Counted from the stretch's first letter, positions 8,008-16,159 are shown. The stretch: 22,861 bases of DNA from Cellvibrionales bacterium UBA3090 (GCA_002367235.1 DFBC01000166.1:42089-64949); one strand, 5' to 3'. Notes: a model not told the origin generated them from the letters alone. A program made the numbers and translations.

Positions 8008-8035
8008 CTAGACCACTTGATCTGCAAATAGTTCT
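8008..8035 (-). promoter_or_regulatory. Sigma-E-dependent promoter of rpoE
   Basis: Minus-strand -35 element AGAACTA (8029-8035) and -10 element GTCTAG (8008-8013) leave 16 bases between GAACTA and TCTAG. The known sigma-E consensus is GAACTT, 16-17 bases, TCTGA/TCTAA. Transcription would begin near 8000, about 35 bases before the rpoE ATG. Autoregulation of rpoE by its own product is well established in E. coli and Pseudomonas, and the position fits that. Confidence 0.75.
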
Positions 8036-8126
8036 CACTCTCAGTTAACTGAAATGATGCCAGTGTTTATTTTTGCCCCGCTATACTATCATGCGATCGA
8101 TGGATTTTGAGGTACCTAGGCCGTAA

Positions 8127-9749
8127 ATGAACAAATCCCACAACCATGATGTCCTTGTCATCGGAAGCGGTGCTGCAGGAATGACAGTCGCGCTACAGTT
8201 GGCTGACCACCACCGAGTTGCGCTACTTAGCAAGAGCGCCATTAACTCAGGCTCCACCTGGTTTGCCCAGGGAGGCATAGCCGCGGTTTTTGACAACGAG
8301 GATTCAACCGACGCCCATATTCAGGACACACTGATTGCTGGTGCCGGACTCTGCCATGAAGATACTGTTAAATACACGGTTGAAAATGGCCCAGATGCAA
8401 TCCACTGGCTGATAGAGCAAGGCGTCAAATTTACACAGAACGAAAACAATACTGAATACCACCTAACCCAGGAAGGTGGACACAGCCATCGCCGAATTCT
8501 TCACACCGCTGACGCCACCGGCAAAGAAGTCTCGAGCTCACTTGCAGACAGCGTCATCAACAGTAACAACATAGAATTATTTGAACACCACGTCATTGTC
8601 GACCTGATTACTCAAGCCGACAAAGACTCCAGTCGTATCAGATGCACTGGTGCCTATGTTCTGGACACTGAAAATGATCGGGTTTGTGTCTTCCAGGCAA
8701 AAGTTGTCATCCTGGCAACCGGTGGCGCTAGCAAGGCGTATCTTTACACCAGTAATCCCGATGGTGCGACTGGAGACGGTATCGCCGTGGCTTGGCGTCG
8801 GGGCTGCAGAGTGGCCAACATGGAGTTTAACCAATTCCATCCAACCTGCCTCTACCACCCTAACGCTAAAGCTTTCCTAATGACGGAAGCACTGCGTGGT
8901 GAAGGGGCCTACTTAAGGCTGCCTAACGGCGAGCGTTTTATGTCGCGGTTCCACAAAAAGGCCGAGCTCGCACCCAGAGACATCGTAGCTCGTGCCATTG
9001 ACCATGAAATGAAACGACTGGGTAGTGACTGCGTGTATCTGGACATCACCCACAAACCTGCTGAATTTATTGAAAGCCACTTTCCCACGGTCAAAGCCCA
9101 GTGCTTGGCTTATGGCATTGATATCACGAAAGAACCCATTCCCGTAGTACCTGCCGCTCACTACACCTGTGGTGGCATCATGGTCAACAAAATGGGGCAA
9201 ACGGACCTGTGGAACCTTTATGCCATTGGGGAAACAGCCTTTACCGGCTTGCATGGCGCGAACCGTATGGCCAGTAATTCGCTGGTGGAATGTGTTGTCT
9301 ATGGCAGAGCGGCAGCGAATGCTATTAATCAGACCATTTCCAGTATCCCTATGCACGAACCGGCAAGACCTTGGGATGAAAGCCGCGTCACACACTCCGA
9401 TGAAGATGTTGTGATATCGCATAACTGGGACGAATTACGTCGTTTTATGTGGGACTATGTCGGTATTGTTCGAACTCAAAAACGTCTAGAGCGCGCCAAA
9501 CACCGGGTGGAATTACTGCAGAAGGAAATCCAGGATTATTACAGCAACTACAAAATCAGCAGGGACCTGCTTGAACTACGCAACTTGGTGCTGGTGGCAG
9601 AACTGATCATTCGATGCGCAAAACAGCGAAAAGAAAGCCGGGGGCTACATTACACGCTCGATTATCCCAATATATCACCCATCGCCAAAGACACCATCAT
9701 GGTTCCAATCAACTATGCCGGACAGAACATCATCGTTAATAAAGATTAA
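8127..9749 (+). CDS. nadB: L-aspartate oxidase
   Basis: NadB is a flavoprotein that oxidises L-aspartate to iminoaspartate, the first step of de novo NAD synthesis; NadA then makes quinolinate. The protein has 540 residues, the same as the E. coli enzyme. The FAD-binding motif VLVIGSGAAGM is at 9-19. GSTWFAQGGIA, EGGHSHRRILHTADATG, FNQFHPTCLY and GLHGANRMASNSLVECVVYG are conserved in the succinate dehydrogenase/aspartate oxidase flavoprotein family. The C-terminal helical domain is complete. The ATG has AGG about 8 bases upstream. It is divergent from rpoE, a layout common in Pseudomonas-like genomes. Its stop overlaps the stop of the convergent ygfX by 3 bases within a TTAA. Confidence 0.97.
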   Translation: MNKSHNHDVLVIGSGAAGMTVALQLADHHRVALLSKSAINSGSTWFAQGGIAAVFDNEDSTDAHIQDTLIAGAGLCHEDTVKYTVENGPDAIHWLIEQGVKFTQNENNTEYHLTQEGGHSHRRILHTADATGKEVSSSLADSVINSNNIELFEHHVIVDLITQADKDSSRIRCTGAYVLDTENDRVCVFQAKVVILATGGASKAYLYTSNPDGATGDGIAVAWRRGCRVANMEFNQFHPTCLYHPNAKAFLMTEALRGEGAYLRLPNGERFMSRFHKKAELAPRDIVARAIDHEMKRLGSDCVYLDITHKPAEFIESHFPTVKAQCLAYGIDITKEPIPVVPAAHYTCGGIMVNKMGQTDLWNLYAIGETAFTGLHGANRMASNSLVECVVYGRAAANAINQTISSIPMHEPARPWDESRVTHSDEDVVISHNWDELRRFMWDYVGIVRTQKRLERAKHRVELLQKEIQDYYSNYKISRDLLELRNLVLVAELIIRCAKQRKESRGLHYTLDYPNISPIAKDTIMVPINYAGQNIIVNKD

Positions 9750-10171
9750 CGGGAATCAGCTGGCGAGACTAACAACAAGATCTGCCTAAGCTGCCTCAAT
9801 TGCTCAGCGTTAGCACTATCTGGCAATAATGGAATAGCTACCTTCCCGAGCCTCTCACCACAAAACCCCATGATTAATATTTCACCAAATCGATAGTGCC
9901 AGTGGAGCCGAACAGGTTGAACACCCTCGACACTCTCTAGAGCCCAGCCATCTTTGTTACAAGTGATTGTTATCCAGACAGGCCTACACCATTGCGCATA
10001 CGACAAGCAGAACCCTGCCAAAATAATCATTAGCAACGGAGCAAGAACCATGAAAGACAGCTTTAGAAAAACAAGAACAACTGCTGCGGCACTATGAACA
10101 ATGATTATCCAAAGCAAAAGAAGTCTTGATTGCCGAAGAGAGATCTCAACGGGTTTGTGATCGAGTCTCAC
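9746..10171 (-). CDS. ygfX: YgfX (CptA)-like inner-membrane protein
   Basis: A 141-residue protein with two adjacent membrane helices at about 17-36 and 38-57 and a soluble C-terminal part containing a WHYRFGEIL-like segment. The weak sequence conservation and the position directly after sdhE fit the YgfX/CptA family. In E. coli this family was proposed as the toxin partner of YgfY/SdhE acting on cytoskeletal proteins, and was later linked to SdhE function. The start is a GTG at 10169-10171 that overlaps the end of sdhE by 26 bases, so translation is probably coupled. Assignment rests on context and topology as much as on sequence. Confidence 0.75.
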   Translation of the reverse strand: MRLDHKPVEISLRQSRLLLLWIIIVHSAAAVVLVFLKLSFMVLAPLLMIILAGFCLSYAQWCRPVWITITCNKDGWALESVEGVQPVRLHWHYRFGEILIMGFCGERLGKVAIPLLPDSANAEQLRQLRQILLLVSPADSR

Positions 10172-10391
10172 GAATAATTTTTACAATCCTTTGTAAGTCA
10201 GCATCTTCTGGATCTTCACGCCGCAGAAACCAGCCAAACATATCCTGATCTTCTGAGTCGAGAAGGCGCCAATAGCGTTCTTTATCTTCCTGTTCCAAAG
10301 TGGGGTAAATTTTTTCAAGGAAAGGCAGCAATACCAGATCCAATTCAAGCATACCCCGCCGGCTCGCCCAAAAAAGTCGGTTTCTATCCAT
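10146..10391 (-). CDS. sdhE: FAD assembly factor SdhE (YgfY/CptB)
   Basis: SdhE helps attach FAD covalently to the flavoprotein subunits of succinate dehydrogenase and fumarate reductase. The 81-residue protein carries the family RGxxE motif at R12-G13-M-L-E16 and the conserved acidic region LDSEDQDMFGWFLRRE. Length is typical (about 80-90). It overlaps ygfX and is divergent from ygfZ, the arrangement seen in many gammaproteobacteria. A perfect TATAAT lies on the minus strand at 10430-10435, giving a leader of about 32 bases, but no good -35 is seen at the usual distance. AGG lies about 9 bases before the ATG. Confidence 0.93.
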   Translation of the reverse strand: MDRNRLFWASRRGMLELDLVLLPFLEKIYPTLEQEDKERYWRLLDSEDQDMFGWFLRREDPEDADLQRIVKIIRETRSQTR

Positions 10392-10492
10392 CTACACTAC
10401 CTATATATCTCAGATTAAAAAGGACGGCCATTATAGTGGAACTGGCTAGGTTTACCCACTAAGATGTTGGGCTTATCTCAATTGGGGTTAAC

Positions 10493-11482
10493 ATGAATAA
10501 CTGGCATTCTTTTTTGCGTGGGCAAGGTGCTTCTTTTCTTGGGGAAAATTCCATCTCTTTTGGGGAACACCCCAAAGATTACCCCGTCATTCAAGGCCAA
10601 ACGACCATCACCCCTCTTATCCATATGGGACTGCTGTCAATCTCAGGACCTGACTCAGCCCGGTTCCTTCAGGGGCAAATAACCTGTGATGTTCAACAAC
10701 TGGATGCCCACCATAATCTGTTCGGAGCTCGATGTAACCCCAAAGGAAGAATGCTGACCAACTTTATTCTGTGCCAGCCTGGTGAAGACCAATTAGTTAT
10801 GCTGATGAACCGCTCGCTGGTTGAACCAAGCATGGACGAACTATCAAAATTTGCAGCATTCTTCAAAACAGAGTTAGTTGATAATACCGAGCTATATCAA
10901 TGTATCGGTATTAGCGGCCCCAATGCCGAAACACTGGCAAGCAGCGTTTCTTCCACGCACAAATATTCATATAGCGATGGTCGCCAGTTGTTGATCATTC
11001 CCACCGAAACCGCTCAAGCTGTGTGGGAGCAACTCGCCAATACAGCAACCCCCACAGGCACTGAAGCCTGGCTGTTAGAGGACATCAGAGCCGGCCTTGG
11101 TCTGTTACAAACCGAAACCTCAACAATGTTCATCCCCCAAATGCTTAACCTGCAGGCGATTGGCGGCATCAGCTTTAAAAAGGGGTGCTACACGGGCCAG
11201 GAAGTCGTAGCTCGGATGAAATACCTGGGCAAACTTAAACGTAGAATGTACCGGTTAACAACCAAGGCAATGCTCTTGCCCGCACCGGGAACACCCTGTT
11301 ATCTGGTCGACCAAAAACAAAGTATCGGAAACATTGTGCTAGCAGCAAATGCCGATGACAGTCATCTGGAGTTATTAGTTGTGCTGACAGATGAGGCCGC
11401 CTCATCAGACACATTAATCATCGGAGAAGGACAACCACGAGCTGTAGAAAAGCAGCCAATGCCTTACAAGATAACCCAGTAA
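10493..11482 (+). CDS. ygfZ: tRNA-modifying/Fe-S maintenance protein YgfZ (GcvT-like)
   Basis: YgfZ is a folate-binding protein of the GcvT fold that supports some iron-sulfur enzymes, including the tRNA-methylthiolating enzyme MiaB. The 329-residue protein has the family signature KGCYTGQE at 230-237 with the key C232, preceded by the folate-fold segment FLQGQITCDV at 59-68. The ATG has GGGG about 7 bases upstream. It is divergent from sdhE across a 101-base gap. The following 116 bases (11483-11598) contain no gene I can support and only a weak AT-rich 5-bp inverted repeat. Confidence 0.95.
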   Translation: MNNWHSFLRGQGASFLGENSISFGEHPKDYPVIQGQTTITPLIHMGLLSISGPDSARFLQGQITCDVQQLDAHHNLFGARCNPKGRMLTNFILCQPGEDQLVMLMNRSLVEPSMDELSKFAAFFKTELVDNTELYQCIGISGPNAETLASSVSSTHKYSYSDGRQLLIIPTETAQAVWEQLANTATPTGTEAWLLEDIRAGLGLLQTETSTMFIPQMLNLQAIGGISFKKGCYTGQEVVARMKYLGKLKRRMYRLTTKAMLLPAPGTPCYLVDQKQSIGNIVLAANADDSHLELLVVLTDEAASSDTLIIGEGQPRAVEKQPMPYKITQ

Positions 11483-11598
11483 TATCAGTTGGTTATAAGT
11501 AGGTATTAAAGTATAAATTAAACTTTGTTGTCAGCGGGCTCTCTCGAAAGGCAAGCTAATAACACGGCATCTATCATCCACAACACATTGAATCTCAA

Positions 11599-12015
11599 AT
11601 GATTGACTGGATCACAGAACATCAAACACTGCTCACCTGGCTTAGCATAATCTCATTGATTACTTTTATAGCCAGCCTTCTGGCCTTGCCTTGGCTGGTA
11701 TCGAGAATTCCTGAAGATTACTTTCTACACCATCGCCGCAATCCAACCAACATGAAACAACAACATCCAGTCGTACGATTTTCACTGTTAGTTGGAAAAA
11801 ATCTACTTGGCTTATTGCTGCTCTTTGGCGGAATACTAATGCTGTTCTTGCCCGGACAAGGGTTGCTTACTGCTGCGGTAGGACTCTTATTACTGGACTA
11901 CCCAGGAAAATATGTATTAGAAAGGCGAATAGTCGCCCAACCCTCAATTTTAAAAGGGCTTAATTGGCTCAGGGCAAAAGCCAGCCACCCTCCTCTCAAA
12001 GTCGACCATCACTAA
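11599..12015 (+). CDS. Small membrane protein with a PGPGW-like motif
   Basis: A 138-residue membrane protein of unknown function. Hydrophobic segments lie at about 13-34 and 60-84, with a third at about 86-100. The stretch LFLPGQGLLTAAVGLLLLDYPGK resembles the PGPGW family of small putative transmembrane proteins, which share a PGPG(W/L)-type turn followed by a helix ending in a D/P-rich segment. The tail is basic and then ends in VDHH. No ribosome-binding site is clear before the ATG. It stands between ygfZ and the convergent ung gene, 26 bases from the ung stop. No function can be read from the sequence. Confidence 0.75.
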   Translation: MIDWITEHQTLLTWLSIISLITFIASLLALPWLVSRIPEDYFLHHRRNPTNMKQQHPVVRFSLLVGKNLLGLLLLFGGILMLFLPGQGLLTAAVGLLLLDYPGKYVLERRIVAQPSILKGLNWLRAKASHPPLKVDHH

Positions 12016-12041
12016 CCAACAACTGCTTCCCTACTTCAGGG

Positions 12042-12767
12042 TCAGCTTGCTTTTATCTCTGCAGCCACTTGTTCAACAGGAGGCAACTGCCAGTCAATCG
12101 GCTTATTACCCTGTTTCTCCAAATAATGATTGGCTTGTGAAAAATGCCTGCAACCCAGAAATCCTCGATGAGCAGATAGCGGAGAAGGATGTGGTGCCGT
12201 CAAAACAAGATGTTTACTTTTATCAATAAAAGCCCCTTTTTTTTGGGCGTAACTCCCCCAAAGCATAAAGACTAACCCCTGGCGCTGCTCATTAAGAAGA
12301 GCAACCGCACGATCGGTAAACTGCTCCCAACCCTGGCCCTGATGGGCACCGGCATTCCCCTGCTCCACCGTCAATGTCGCATTGAGCAACAATACCCCTT
12401 GGCGAGCCCAATAGGTAAGACAACCATGAGCTGCGGGTGGTATTCCAAGGTCGCTCTGCAGCTCTTTGTAAATATTTTTTAATGACGGGGGAGTCGCAAC
12501 GCCGGGAAGAACCGAAAAACATAACCCATGAGCTTGTTGTGGACCGTGGTAGGGATCTTGCCCCAAGATAACAACCTTCACTTGATCAAAAGGCGTGTCA
12601 TTGAATGCTGAAAACCAATTTGAACCCGCGGGGTAAACAATCTTGCCGTTGGCCTTTTCCTCTGACAGAAACTGCCTCAACTTCGCCATGTAGGGTTTTT
12701 CAAACTCACGACTCAAAACAGCCAACCATGAGGGGTGAAGCTTAATCATCTCTTTATTAACGGCCAC
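12042..12767 (-). CDS. ung: Uracil-DNA glycosylase
   Basis: Ung removes uracil from DNA, the first step of base-excision repair of deaminated cytosine. The 241-residue protein has the water-activating motif GQDPYHG (D71, H74). It also has LLLNATLTVEQGNAG-type residues at 126-140, and the minor-groove loop HPSPLSAHRGFLGCRHFS with catalytic H193. These define family 1 (Ung type). The start is a GTG at 12765-12767 with GGGA about 8 bases upstream; an ATG six codons later (12749) is possible but its purine stretch is too close. It is divergent from the patatin-like gene and convergent with the small membrane gene. Confidence 0.97.
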   Translation of the reverse strand: MAVNKEMIKLHPSWLAVLSREFEKPYMAKLRQFLSEEKANGKIVYPAGSNWFSAFNDTPFDQVKVVILGQDPYHGPQQAHGLCFSVLPGVATPPSLKNIYKELQSDLGIPPAAHGCLTYWARQGVLLLNATLTVEQGNAGAHQGQGWEQFTDRAVALLNEQRQGLVFMLWGSYAQKKGAFIDKSKHLVLTAPHPSPLSAHRGFLGCRHFSQANHYLEKQGNKPIDWQLPPVEQVAAEIKAS

Positions 12768-12860
12768 AGGAAATTCCCAGCTATTATTTTAGTACGCAGC
12801 AATAAACCGGAATTAATGAAGTAAATCAACCGACAATCGATTAAATTCTGGAATCATGTA

Positions 12861-13703
12861 ATGACTATGAAGAAAAAAGTGGGATTAGCCCTTGGGGGCG
12901 GTGGAGCAAAGGGCATCAGTCATGTACTGATACTTGAAGCTCTGGAAGAATTAGATCTACAACCCTGTTTTATAGCGGGCACAAGCATAGGAGCATTAAT
13001 TGGTGCGATGTACTGTGCCGGTATGTCGACTGCTGAAATGAGGGCTATTTTTCTTGAGTTTAGCCTTAAGGAAAATGAGTCACTCAAACACATTGTCACC
13101 CGAAAGCACATTTTCAAATGGCTGGACTTTATTGGACCTCAGTTTCGCGGCCGCGGATTATTGAGAGTAGAAAATCTGCTTACCTACCTGTTTGAGTCTG
13201 TTCACGCGACCCGGTTCTCCCAACTGAACATTCCCCTAAAAGTGGTCGCCTCTGATTTCTGGAGCCGACAACAAGTTGTTCTGGACAAAGGAACCTTAAT
13301 TCCAGCAATTCGTGCTAGCATGTCTCTACCCGGATTATTTGAGCCCGTAAAAATACGGAATCGAGTGCTCATTGATGGGGGCGCTGTCAACCCGGTTCCC
13401 TTTGACCTACTTCCAAGGGATTGTGATTTAACCATCGCTGTAGATGTGATCGGCGAGAGGACCGTCTCCGAAAAGCTTCCCTCATTATCAGAGGCGGTAT
13501 TCAATACCTATCAAGTAATGCAAAAAAGTATTATTCGAGAAAAGCTGGTCACCATGATGCCAGACATTTATTTTGAACCTAACGTCGTCGAACTTAGGGT
13601 ACTAGAATTCTACAAAGCTCATGAGGTTTTCAAACACGGAGATACAACGAAACGAAAACTAAAGCGGCTCATCAAGCAACATTTAAAGTCAGCTGACAAA
13701 TGA
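12861..13703 (+). CDS. Patatin-like phospholipase (RssA-type)
   Basis: A 280-residue patatin-fold hydrolase, probably an acyl-ester hydrolase. The oxyanion motif GGGGAKG is at 12-18. The nucleophile serine is S42 in AGTSIGAL (GxSxG), and the partner aspartate is D172 in LIDGGAVNP. These are the Ser-Asp dyad motifs of the family. There is no signal peptide, so it is cytoplasmic. The single-domain length of about 280-300 resembles the E. coli RssA group, but the natural substrate cannot be told. Start at 12861 has GGA about 8 bases upstream; a second ATG two codons later is equally near. Its 3' end overlaps the convergent alpha/beta hydrolase gene by 15 bases. Confidence 0.88.
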   Translation: MTMKKKVGLALGGGGAKGISHVLILEALEELDLQPCFIAGTSIGALIGAMYCAGMSTAEMRAIFLEFSLKENESLKHIVTRKHIFKWLDFIGPQFRGRGLLRVENLLTYLFESVHATRFSQLNIPLKVVASDFWSRQQVVLDKGTLIPAIRASMSLPGLFEPVKIRNRVLIDGGAVNPVPFDLLPRDCDLTIAVDVIGERTVSEKLPSLSEAVFNTYQVMQKSIIREKLVTMMPDIYFEPNVVELRVLEFYKAHEVFKHGDTTKRKLKRLIKQHLKSADK

Positions 13704-14465
13704 TTCAATCGCACGATTTGTTTCCTCGGGTTTCTCGATGGGCGTGCCATGTCCTGAATCAGGGACTACGACCAATCTAGCATTTTGCATGGCATCAACC
13801 ACCGCCTGCTTAATGGCCACGGGCGAATAATCTTTATCACCGGTCAGCATCAATGTGGGTGTTGCTATAGCAGCAAGCTGACCCAGCACTCCCCAACCAA
13901 ACAATGATTTTAAATTACGCAAATAGATCTTCTTCGGATTGCTGGCAATCTGAGCTGCCACCACCTCAATCAACCCCTCTCGCCCCTCACCAGGAAACAT
14001 ATTTTCAGCGACTTTTCGACCAAAGGCCTTCATCCCAAATAGCCTGATCATCAACACCCTTGTCCAGAGCATTTTTTTTGCGGCAAATGAATCGTTTGGT
14101 AGTGCGGGGCCCGAGTTAACTATGGTCATTGTTTTCAATCGATCAGGTGCATCTGCTGCAAGCTGAAAGGCCACCATTCCGCCCATAGACAGACCCACCA
14201 CGTGGGCAGACTCAATACCCAACGCATCCATTAACGCCAGTATATCGGCGGCGTGAATGGGCACACTATAATTGGTATCCGGTGCTGCCGAGTCACCGTG
14301 GCCTCGAAAATCGGGCGCAATCACTCTGAAATTACGTCTAAAGTACTCAATCTGAGGCTGCCAGTCTTTTCGACTCACCCCCAGACCATGCAAGAACACA
14401 ATGGGTTCACCCTGCCCCTCGTCGTAATAAGAAATATCTACATCGTTGACAGTAATTGTCGGCAT
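13689..14465 (-). CDS. Alpha/beta-fold hydrolase
   Basis: A 258-residue serine hydrolase of the alpha/beta fold. Visible motifs are the oxyanion HGLG (H26), the nucleophile elbow GLSMGG (S93), the acid in LTGDKDYSP and the catalytic histidine in PDSGHGTPIEKP. The overall pattern resembles 3-oxoadipate enol-lactonase, BioH-like and carboxylesterase members, and the substrate cannot be assigned. I chose the ATG at 14463-14465, preceded by GAGGAG, over an in-frame GTG five codons upstream. It is cytoplasmic, with no signal peptide. It lies between the convergent patatin gene and cysG (same strand, 133 bases upstream), with no evidence of functional linkage to either. Confidence 0.88.
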   Translation of the reverse strand: MPTITVNDVDISYYDEGQGEPIVFLHGLGVSRKDWQPQIEYFRRNFRVIAPDFRGHGDSAAPDTNYSVPIHAADILALMDALGIESAHVVGLSMGGMVAFQLAADAPDRLKTMTIVNSGPALPNDSFAAKKMLWTRVLMIRLFGMKAFGRKVAENMFPGEGREGLIEVVAAQIASNPKKIYLRNLKSLFGWGVLGQLAAIATPTLMLTGDKDYSPVAIKQAVVDAMQNARLVVVPDSGHGTPIEKPEETNRAIESFVS

Positions 14466-14598
14466 ACACTCCTCGCGCACTTACTCTGTTTGATCAACCA
14501 TACCAGGCCATCATCATAGCCCGAAAATAACAACTTCCGGTAAATAACCACGCGGCTAGACTCGCCGTAATGAGAGAAAAATGCTTAAATTTGGACCG

Positions 14599-15969
14599 TT
14601 ACTGAGCATTCAAGTGATCGTAAAGCTCAACCACCCGCCCAATAATTAAGAGACTTGGCGGCATCATATTTTCATCCTTCACTTTTTGAACCACCTGAGT
14701 TAAATCACTAATCAAGACCCGTTGCTCAGCCTGGGTGGCCTTATGTATGACGGCGACAGGCATGTCAGCAGTCATGCCGTGGGCGATGAGCTGCTTGGAT
14801 ATAACACTTAACCCACCCAGCCCCATATAAATAACCAGCGTCTGATTCTCCCGAGCAAGACAAGGCCAATCGAGATCCACAGCATCATTCTTCAGGTGGC
14901 CGGTTGCAAAGGTAACCGATTGTGCATAATCACGATGAGTCAAGGGAATACCACAATAGGTTGATGCTCCCGATGCTGCAGTGATCCCGGGCACCACTTG
15001 AAATGGAATACCCTCGGCAAACAATTTCTCTGCCTCTTCGCCACCGCGACCGAAAATATAGGGGTCTCCACCCTTTAACCTCAAGACCCGCTTGCCTTCC
15101 TTAGCCAGTTTATAAAGTAACTCATTAATCTGATCCTGTGGAACACAGTGGTTGCTGGCCTCCTTTCCGACATAGAGGCGGTTCGCATCACGGCGAACAA
15201 GATTTAAAATTTCTTTTGAAACAAGTCGATCGTAAATAACAACATCTGCTTTCTGCATAAGTCTTAGCGCACGAAAGCTGAGCAAATCAGGGTCGCCAGG
15301 GCCTGCACCGACCAAATAGACTTCACCACGCGAGGGTGCTGCACCCTCTTCGATACGCGCCAGAAGTTGCTGTTCAGCGCCCGCCTGATTTCCCGAAAGG
15401 ATCTGCTCGGCAACCTGTCCTTCAAAGATTTCTTCCCAAAAAGCCTTTCTGCTTGAACCCTTGGGCAAAGCCGCTTTCACTTTATCTCGGTATTTCGCCG
15501 CCAACCCCGCCAGGGCCCCAAAGCGATGGGGAATAAGCGCCTCGATTTTCCCTCGTAACAAGCGTGCCAACACCGGTGCCGTTCCAGCAGTGCCAATTGC
15601 GATGGTAACGGGTGACCGGTCGACTATTGCCGGCATAACGAAGGTACAAAGACTTGGGCTATCCACCACATTGACAAAAATATGCCGTTCTGCGGCATCG
15701 CAGGAAACCGTCTTATTGACGTCATGATCATTCGTCGCGGCGATCGCCAAATCCATGCCATCCATCAAGCCACTGTGGTAATAGTCTTCAATTATGTGGA
15801 GGGATGGTTGTTGAATTTTTTTGATGGACTCGTTAATAGAAGGCGCAACCAGCGTCACCTGAGCACCGGCTTCAAGCAAAAGAAATAACTTTCGTTCTGC
15901 AACATCACCGCCGCCAATCAACAGGCAGTGTTTTTCAGATACTTTGGTAAATATGGGCAAGTAATCCAT
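14599..15969 (-). CDS. cysG: Siroheme synthase CysG (trifunctional)
   Basis: CysG converts uroporphyrinogen III to siroheme: SAM-dependent methylation to precorrin-2, NAD-dependent dehydrogenation, then iron insertion. The protein is 456 residues (E. coli 457). The N-terminal dehydrogenase/ferrochelatase domain starts with the nucleotide-binding CLLIGGGDVAERK (15-27), and D103 in NVVDSP matches the catalytic aspartate of Salmonella CysG. The C-terminal methyltransferase begins near 216 with YLVGAGPGDPDLL, then KGGDPYIFGRGGEE and VVPGITAASG. The residue aligned with phosphoserine S128 of Salmonella CysG appears to be T127 (in IAIGTAGTAP). It is divergent from a heme d1 operon that lacks nirE, so it probably supplies siroheme to that pathway. 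An FNR/DNR-like site lies upstream. Confidence 0.96.
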   Translation of the reverse strand: MDYLPIFTKVSEKHCLLIGGGDVAERKLFLLLEAGAQVTLVAPSINESIKKIQQPSLHIIEDYYHSGLMDGMDLAIAATNDHDVNKTVSCDAAERHIFVNVVDSPSLCTFVMPAIVDRSPVTIAIGTAGTAPVLARLLRGKIEALIPHRFGALAGLAAKYRDKVKAALPKGSSRKAFWEEIFEGQVAEQILSGNQAGAEQQLLARIEEGAAPSRGEVYLVGAGPGDPDLLSFRALRLMQKADVVIYDRLVSKEILNLVRRDANRLYVGKEASNHCVPQDQINELLYKLAKEGKRVLRLKGGDPYIFGRGGEEAEKLFAEGIPFQVVPGITAASGASTYCGIPLTHRDYAQSVTFATGHLKNDAVDLDWPCLARENQTLVIYMGLGGLSVISKQLIAHGMTADMPVAVIHKATQAEQRVLISDLTQVVQKVKDENMMPPSLLIIGRVVELYDHLNAQ

Positions 15970-15999
15970 GTGCTGCTATCTCAAATCTCAATTTAGTAA

Positions 16000-16005
16000 A
16001 TTCTA
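16000..16005 (-). promoter_or_regulatory. Predicted -10 element of cysG
   Basis: Minus-strand TAGAAT, one mismatch from TATAAT. It puts the transcript start near 15992-15993, 24 bases before the cysG ATG. No good -35 hexamer is seen at 17 bases, which is normal for an activator-dependent promoter. The FNR/DNR-like site is centred 40.5-41.5 bases before this start. Confidence 0.5.
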
Positions 16006-16026
16006 TCTTTTAATTGCCACTATTAG

Positions 16027-16040
16027 TTGATTTATCGCAA
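16027..16040. promoter_or_regulatory. FNR/ANR/DNR-like binding site between cysG and nirC
   Basis: TTGATTTATCGCAA matches the FNR-family palindrome TTGAT-N4-ATCAA at 8 of 10 defined positions, with a perfect left half. These regulators (FNR, ANR, DNR) sense oxygen or nitric oxide and switch on denitrification genes. Measured toward cysG the site is centred at about -40.5 to -41.5 from the predicted start, the classic class II activator position. Toward nirC no -10 element falls at that distance. The site is symmetric in principle and could also influence the nir genes. Confidence 0.55.
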
Positions 16041-16159
16041 TGTTCTAAAAATGATTAAAATAAACGGCATTTGACTATACGAGAGCTCGAATAATACTAA
16101 GGTGAAGATAAGCCCATCTTTCGCTTACCTGACACATGTCATAGTCGACCCCATACTTT

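Noticed and set aside
7967..8038. Longer RpoE starting at 8038
   Set aside because: It would start upstream of the sigma-E promoter, while the ATG at 7966 has a good ribosome site and gives the usual length.
8085..8110. Sigma-70 promoter for nadB around TATACT/TATCAT
   Set aside because: A plausible -10 exists but no acceptable -35 at 16-18 bases, so it is not listed as a feature.
8913..9422. Minus-strand 169-residue open frame inside nadB
   Set aside because: It lies fully within conserved coding sequence of nadB and has no recognisable protein features.
11508..11526. Inverted repeat AAAGT...ACTTT after ygfZ as a terminator
   Set aside because: Only five AT-rich base pairs with a nine-base loop and no real U-tract; too weak.
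16051..16064. Second FNR-like site ATGATTAAAATAAA upstream of nirC
   Set aside because: It matches 8 of 10 positions but is in an AT-rich stretch where such matches are common, and no -10 element lies at the class II distance.
16076..16081. TATACG as a -10 element for nirC
   Set aside because: No matching -35 and the FNR-like site would be at about -54.5, not a usual position. The nirC promoter remains unassigned.
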